Source: Gammaproteobacteria bacterium (GTDB lineage Bacteria > Pseudomonadota > Gammaproteobacteria > Xanthomonadales > Xanthomonadaceae). Taken from it: a stretch of 16,517 bases of DNA. Below the pieces are notes generated by a model. That model was not told where the DNA came from. It made no database searches and was given only the letters and a program-made list of their open reading frames with translations. Shown piece by piece: positions 13,287 to 16,517 of the stretch. The stretch is taken from positions 1 through 16,517 of the forward strand of contig JANYBA010000009.1 of the NCBI GenBank assembly GCA_025360985.1. Reading direction: 5' to 3'. A program made the position numbers and the translations under genes. How positions within the stretch are numbered: the stretch's first letter is position 1; each line of letters begins with the position of its first letter.

Positions 13287-16200
13287 TCACCGGCTCCATG
13301 CCGAGCATCTCGAACACATTCCGCATCAACTCGGGTTCCTGGTAGGGCTTGCCGAGGTAGCGATCGACGCCGATTTCCATGGCGCGCTGGCGGTGCTTCT
13401 CGCCGGTTCGCGAGGTGATCATGATGATCGGCACGTCCTTCAGGCGCGGATCGGAGCGCATGTTCTGCGCGACTTCGTAGCCGTCCATGCGCGGCATTTC
13501 GATGTCGAGCAAGACCAGGTCGGGGACGCGCTCGGCCATCTTCTCGACGGCATCGACGCCATCCTTCGCGGTGAGCACTTCCATGTTGTTGCGCTCGAGC
13601 ACGCGGCCGGTGACCTTGCGCATGGTGATCGAATCGTCCACCACCATGACCATCGGGATTCGCTGCACCGGCGCTGCCGGCACTTCCGGCAGGGTCGGCT
13701 GCAGCAGGGCCTCGCGCGCGACCGCGCTCTGGCGACGGACCAGCGGGGCGACGTCGAGGATCACCACCACGCGGCCGTCGCCCATGATGGTGGCGCCGAA
13801 GATGCCCGGCACCGAACTCACCTGCGGCCCGACCGGCTTGACGACAATTTCCCGGCTGCCCAGCACCTGGTCGATGCAGATGGCGGTGCGCAACTCGCCG
13901 GACCTCGCGAGCAGCAGCGGCATCTGCAGGCTGTCCTGCGCCTTGGCCGGCAAATGGCCGATCAGGCGGCCGATGTCGTGGATGGCGTATTCCTCGCCCG
14001 CGTAGATGAACACCGGCTTTTCGTTGGCGAGTTGCTTGGCCAATTCATTGCGATCGATGCGGCCGACGCCCTGCACCGAGGCGATCGGCACTGCGAAACT
14101 GGTCTCGCCGATCTTGACGAACACGGCCTGGGTGACCGCCAGGGTGAACGGCAGGCGGATCGTGAAGTCGGTGCCTTGGCCCTCGACCGAATGGATCTGC
14201 AACGTGCCACCGAGCTGGCGGATTTCGCTGTAGACCACGTCCATGCCGACGCCGCGGCCGGCGAGCTGGCTGACCGTCTCGGCGGTGCTGAAGCCCGCCT
14301 CCAATACCATGCTGTAAAGCTCGTCGTCGCTGGGCTTGGCGTCGGCCTTGATCAGGCCGCGCTCGATCGCCTTGGCACGGATGGCATTTTTGTCCATGCC
14401 GCGGCCGTCGTCGCTGACCTTGAGCACGACTTCGGAACCTTCGCGCTGGACGGCGATGCGGACGCTGCCTTCCTCGGACTTCTTGGCCTTGCGCCGGTCG
14501 GCCGGCAGTTCCAGGCCGTGGGCCATGGAATTGCGCAACATGTGCTCGAGCGGCGCGGTCATGCGGTCGAGCACGCTGCGGTCCATTTCGCCAGAGGCGC
14601 CGTCGACCTTGAGCTGCACCTGCTTGCCGGTATCGCTGGCAGCCTGGCGCAAGACGCGGCGCAGGCGCGGCACCAGGGCATCGAACGGCACCATGCGCGT
14701 GCGCATGAGGCCTTCCTGCAAATCGGAACTCACCCGCGACTGCTGCAACAGCAGGGTTTCGTACTGGCGGGTGATTTCGTCGAGGTTGCCTTGCAGGTTG
14801 ACCAAGTCGTTGGCGGACTCGGACAGCGCGCGCGACAGCTGTTGCTGGGTCGAGAAGCGGTCGAGTTCGAGCGGATCGAAGGTCTCGTCCATCGTCTCGC
14901 CTTCGCGCTGGAAGCGGGCGACGATCTGGGCTTCGGTCTCGATCTCCAGGCGGCGCAGCTGTTCGCGCAGTCGCGTCGTGGTCTGGTTGAGTTCGCCGAG
15001 GTTGGAACGGAACGCACCCAACTGCTGTTCCAGGCGGGCGCGGTAGATGGCGACCTCGCCGGCGTAGTTCACCAGGCGGTCGAGCAGGTCGGCGCGGATT
15101 CGCACCTGTTCCTGCGTGGCGCGGACGCCGGCGAACTCGTCTTCGCCGGCCATGTCCTCGATCGGCGCCGACAGCGGCTGCAAGGTCCGCGGCGCGACCG
15201 GCTCGTGGCTGGTGATCTGGGCGATTTCCGCGATCTCGGCCGGGGTCGGCGCGTGGTCCAGCGCCCGGCCCACCGACAGGAATTCGACTTGCGCGATCAG
15301 GCCGCTTGGCATTGCCACGGCCTTGCGCTGGCTGATGCGCCCGACCATGGCATGCAGGCGGTCGAAGCCGCGCTCGAGCACGATCACGCCGACGGCGTCG
15401 AGCTTCTGCCGGCCTTCGGCGACGGCTTCAAGCAGGGACTCCATCGCATGGCCGAGTTCGCCGACCGTGAAGATGCCGGCCATGCGCGCGCCGCCCTTCA
15501 AGGTGTGCAAATCGCGCTGCAACCCGGTGACCAGTTCGCGATCATCGGAACGGTCGCGCAAATCGGCGAGCAGTCCGTCCGAATGATCGAGGATGTCGTT
15601 GGTTTCCTCGAGGAAGATGTCGAGCAACTCGGGGTCGATATCGCTCAGGTCCAGCTCGGCGTCCGGGTCCTCGGGATCGAGTGCGACCGGCACGTTCGGG
15701 CGCGGTGCCGGCAACGGTTTTTCGACCACGGGCTGCGCGGCGATCTCCGCTTCGGTCTCGGCCTCGAATTCTGCTTCGAACGCGGCTTCCGGTTCGGTCT
15801 CGACCTCGGGCTCCGGCTCCATTTCCGCTTCGGGCTCCGGCTCCGGCTCGGGTTCGGCTTCGACCTCGGGCGCCATCGCCGTTTCGGGCTCGGCAACGGG
15901 CTCGACGGCGGCTTCTGCTTCCGCGACCACTTCGACGGGCGCGGCCTCGGTCTCCATCTCTGCTGCGGCCGCGGCAAACGCCGCTGCTTCGGCTTCCGCT
16001 TCGGCCTCGGTTTCAGCGGCCGCGGCAGCTTCGGCTTCGGCTTCGGGGGCCGTCATGGCCTCGAGTTCTTCGAGGCTCAGGCCGTAGTATTCGTCGTCGA
16101 CGACGGGCGCCGGCGCTGCTTCGGCGGCGACTTCCGGTTCATCGCTCGCTGCGACTTCGGGTTGCTCGCTTACCTCGGCTTCCGCCGCCATTTCGGTGAC

Positions 16201-16517
16201 GGCTTCGACGACGTCCGCTTCGCTCGTCGGGAACTCGATGATTTCGACCGCGACGGCAGGCTCCTCCGCGGATTCGCCTTCGCCACCGAGCACTTCGACT
16301 GCTTCGGGTTCGAACGCCGCGATCATGCCCGCCAGGGCGTCGTCGGCAGCCGCCGGAGTTTCGGCTTCGGCTTCCGCATGAGCTTCCGCCTCCGCATGAA
16401 CTTCGGCTTCCGTGTGAGCCTCGGATGCCACCTCGGCGGAATCCTCAATCGCAATCGCTTCGCCTTCTTCCGGCGATTCTTCCAGGGCAAATGCGGGTGC
16501 CTGGTCAACTTCGGCCT
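13279..16517 (-). CDS. chpA: ChpA-type hybrid CheA histidine kinase/response regulator, C-terminal part
   Basis: The frame is open from the right edge to TAA at 13279-13281, giving about 1,078 visible residues; the real start and any upstream Hpt domains lie outside. In order: Glu/Ala/Pro-rich acidic segment (16517-~15740); an Hpt domain (~15640-15360) with phospho-acceptor His codon 15505-15507 in HTLKGGARM; CheA dimerisation helices (~15125-14650) ; ATPase domain (~14640-14130) with N-box LRNSMAHGLE (Asn codon 14530-14532), DDGRGMD and GRGVGMDVV; CheW-like domain (~14125-13710); and a terminal receiver (~13660-13290) with phospho-acceptor Asp codon 13504-13506 in LLDIEMP and Lys in LGKPY. 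All motifs are intact. In Pseudomonas and Xanthomonas such kinases phosphorylate PilG/PilH-type regulators to control type IV pili and cAMP or c-di-GMP outputs. It is followed by chpB with an 8-bp overlap. Confidence 0.93.
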   Translation of the reverse strand, partial: AEVDQAPAFALEESPEEGEAIAIEDSAEVASEAHTEAEVHAEAEAHAEAEAETPAAADDALAGMIAAFEPEAVEVLGGEGESAEEPAVAVEIIEFPTSEADVVEAVTEMAAEAEVSEQPEVAASDEPEVAAEAAPAPVVDDEYYGLSLEELEAMTAPEAEAEAAAAAETEAEAEAEAAAFAAAAAEMETEAAPVEVVAEAEAAVEPVAEPETAMAPEVEAEPEPEPEPEAEMEPEPEVETEPEAAFEAEFEAETEAEIAAQPVVEKPLPAPRPNVPVALDPEDPDAELDLSDIDPELLDIFLEETNDILDHSDGLLADLRDRSDDRELVTGLQRDLHTLKGGARMAGIFTVGELGHAMESLLEAVAEGRQKLDAVGVIVLERGFDRLHAMVGRISQRKAVAMPSGLIAQVEFLSVGRALDHAPTPAEIAEIAQITSHEPVAPRTLQPLSAPIEDMAGEDEFAGVRATQEQVRIRADLLDRLVNYAGEVAIYRARLEQQLGAFRSNLGELNQTTTRLREQLRRLEIETEAQIVARFQREGETMDETFDPLELDRFSTQQQLSRALSESANDLVNLQGNLDEITRQYETLLLQQSRVSSDLQEGLMRTRMVPFDALVPRLRRVLRQAASDTGKQVQLKVDGASGEMDRSVLDRMTAPLEHMLRNSMAHGLELPADRRKAKKSEEGSVRIAVQREGSEVVLKVSDDGRGMDKNAIRAKAIERGLIKADAKPSDDELYSMVLEAGFSTAETVSQLAGRGVGMDVVYSEIRQLGGTLQIHSVEGQGTDFTIRLPFTLAVTQAVFVKIGETSFAVPIASVQGVGRIDRNELAKQLANEKPVFIYAGEEYAIHDIGRLIGHLPAKAQDSLQMPLLLARSGELRTAICIDQVLGSREIVVKPVGPQVSSVPGIFGATIMGDGRVVVILDVAPLVRRQSAVAREALLQPTLPEVPAAPVQRIPMVMVVDDSITMRKVTGRVLERNNMEVLTAKDGVDAVEKMAERVPDLVLLDIEMPRMDGYEVAQNMRSDPRLKDVPIIMITSRTGEKHRQRAMEIGVDRYLGKPYQEPELMRNVFEMLGMEPVNG
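15740..16517 (-). repeat. Acidic Glu/Ala-rich low-complexity coding region of chpA
   Basis: About 260 codons of chpA are dominated by Glu, Ala, Val and Pro, with EAEAEAEA and EPEPEPEP runs (for example around 15790-15880 and 15960-16060). The + strand shows this as long stretches of gcttcggcttc-like sequence. It lies just before the last Hpt domain and probably acts as a long flexible linker. Its length continues beyond the window. Opposite-strand Ser/Arg-rich frames here are shadows. Confidence 0.85.
16364..16417 (-). repeat. 18-bp tandem repeat, three imperfect copies, within chpA
   Basis: Three consecutive 18-bp units (16364-16381, 16382-16399, 16400-16417) of the type gcttcggcttccgcatga on the + strand, differing at only a few positions. 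On the coding strand each encodes a six-residue unit such as (S/A/V)-H-A-E-A-E, giving a regular His every six residues in the acidic linker. Replication slippage could change copy number without breaking the frame. Confidence 0.7.

Noticed and set aside
16429..16431. GTG as a possible start of chpA
   Set aside because: The frame stays open with the same Glu/Ala-rich composition to the right edge, so the gene continues outside the window.

Overview
The window is dense, GC-rich (roughly two-thirds G+C by eye) bacterial chromosome. Gene content and order point to a gammaproteobacterium of the Xanthomonadaceae/Lysobacterales type (Lysobacter, Luteimonas, Xanthomonas and relatives). The main pointers are a Chp-type twitching/chemosensory locus (chpA-chpB-chpC) followed by bioA-rsmE, and a tight nudE-cysQ-mazG-DUF962 block. 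The genus assignment is inference from remembered synteny. I see no tRNA, rRNA, CRISPR array, insertion sequence or prophage.

Layout. 1-752 (+): 3' end of a YyaL/SPATA20-type thioredoxin-domain protein. 729-2741 (-): lemA, a secreted and membrane-anchored TPM-domain protein, and a second TPM-domain protein, closely packed. 2814-6014 (-): response regulator, sensor histidine kinase, diacylglycerol kinase and TerC-family metal transporter, apparently one transcription unit. 6082-6327 (+): a DUF486 membrane protein that has lost its N-terminal half. 6343-8774 (-): nudE, cysQ, mazG and a DUF962/Mpo1-like protein, each overlapping the next by 4-8 bp. 8846-10956 (+): bioA and rsmE, overlapping by 1 bp. 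10978-16517 (-): chpA (runs off the right edge), chpB, chpC and an unknown four-helix membrane protein.

How the genes may work together. The two-component pair with DgkA (phospholipid/lipid A turnover) and TerC (possible Mn2+ export) looks like an envelope or metal stress module. The nudE-cysQ-mazG block clears nucleotide by-products. The Chp genes form the kinase, adaptor and CheB-like parts of the system that controls type IV pili in relatives.

Most notable observations. ChpB keeps the CheB fold pattern but lacks the catalytic Ser and Asp, and its N-terminal receiver-like domain lacks the phospho-acceptor Asp, so it looks like a double pseudo-domain protein. The DUF486 gene is truncated exactly at a conserved core, next to the response-regulator promoter region, where a perfect 7-bp inverted repeat sits. 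ChpA carries an acidic Glu/Ala-rich linker of at least 250 residues with an 18-bp tandem repeat. I found no convincing evidence for a wholly new multi-gene system.
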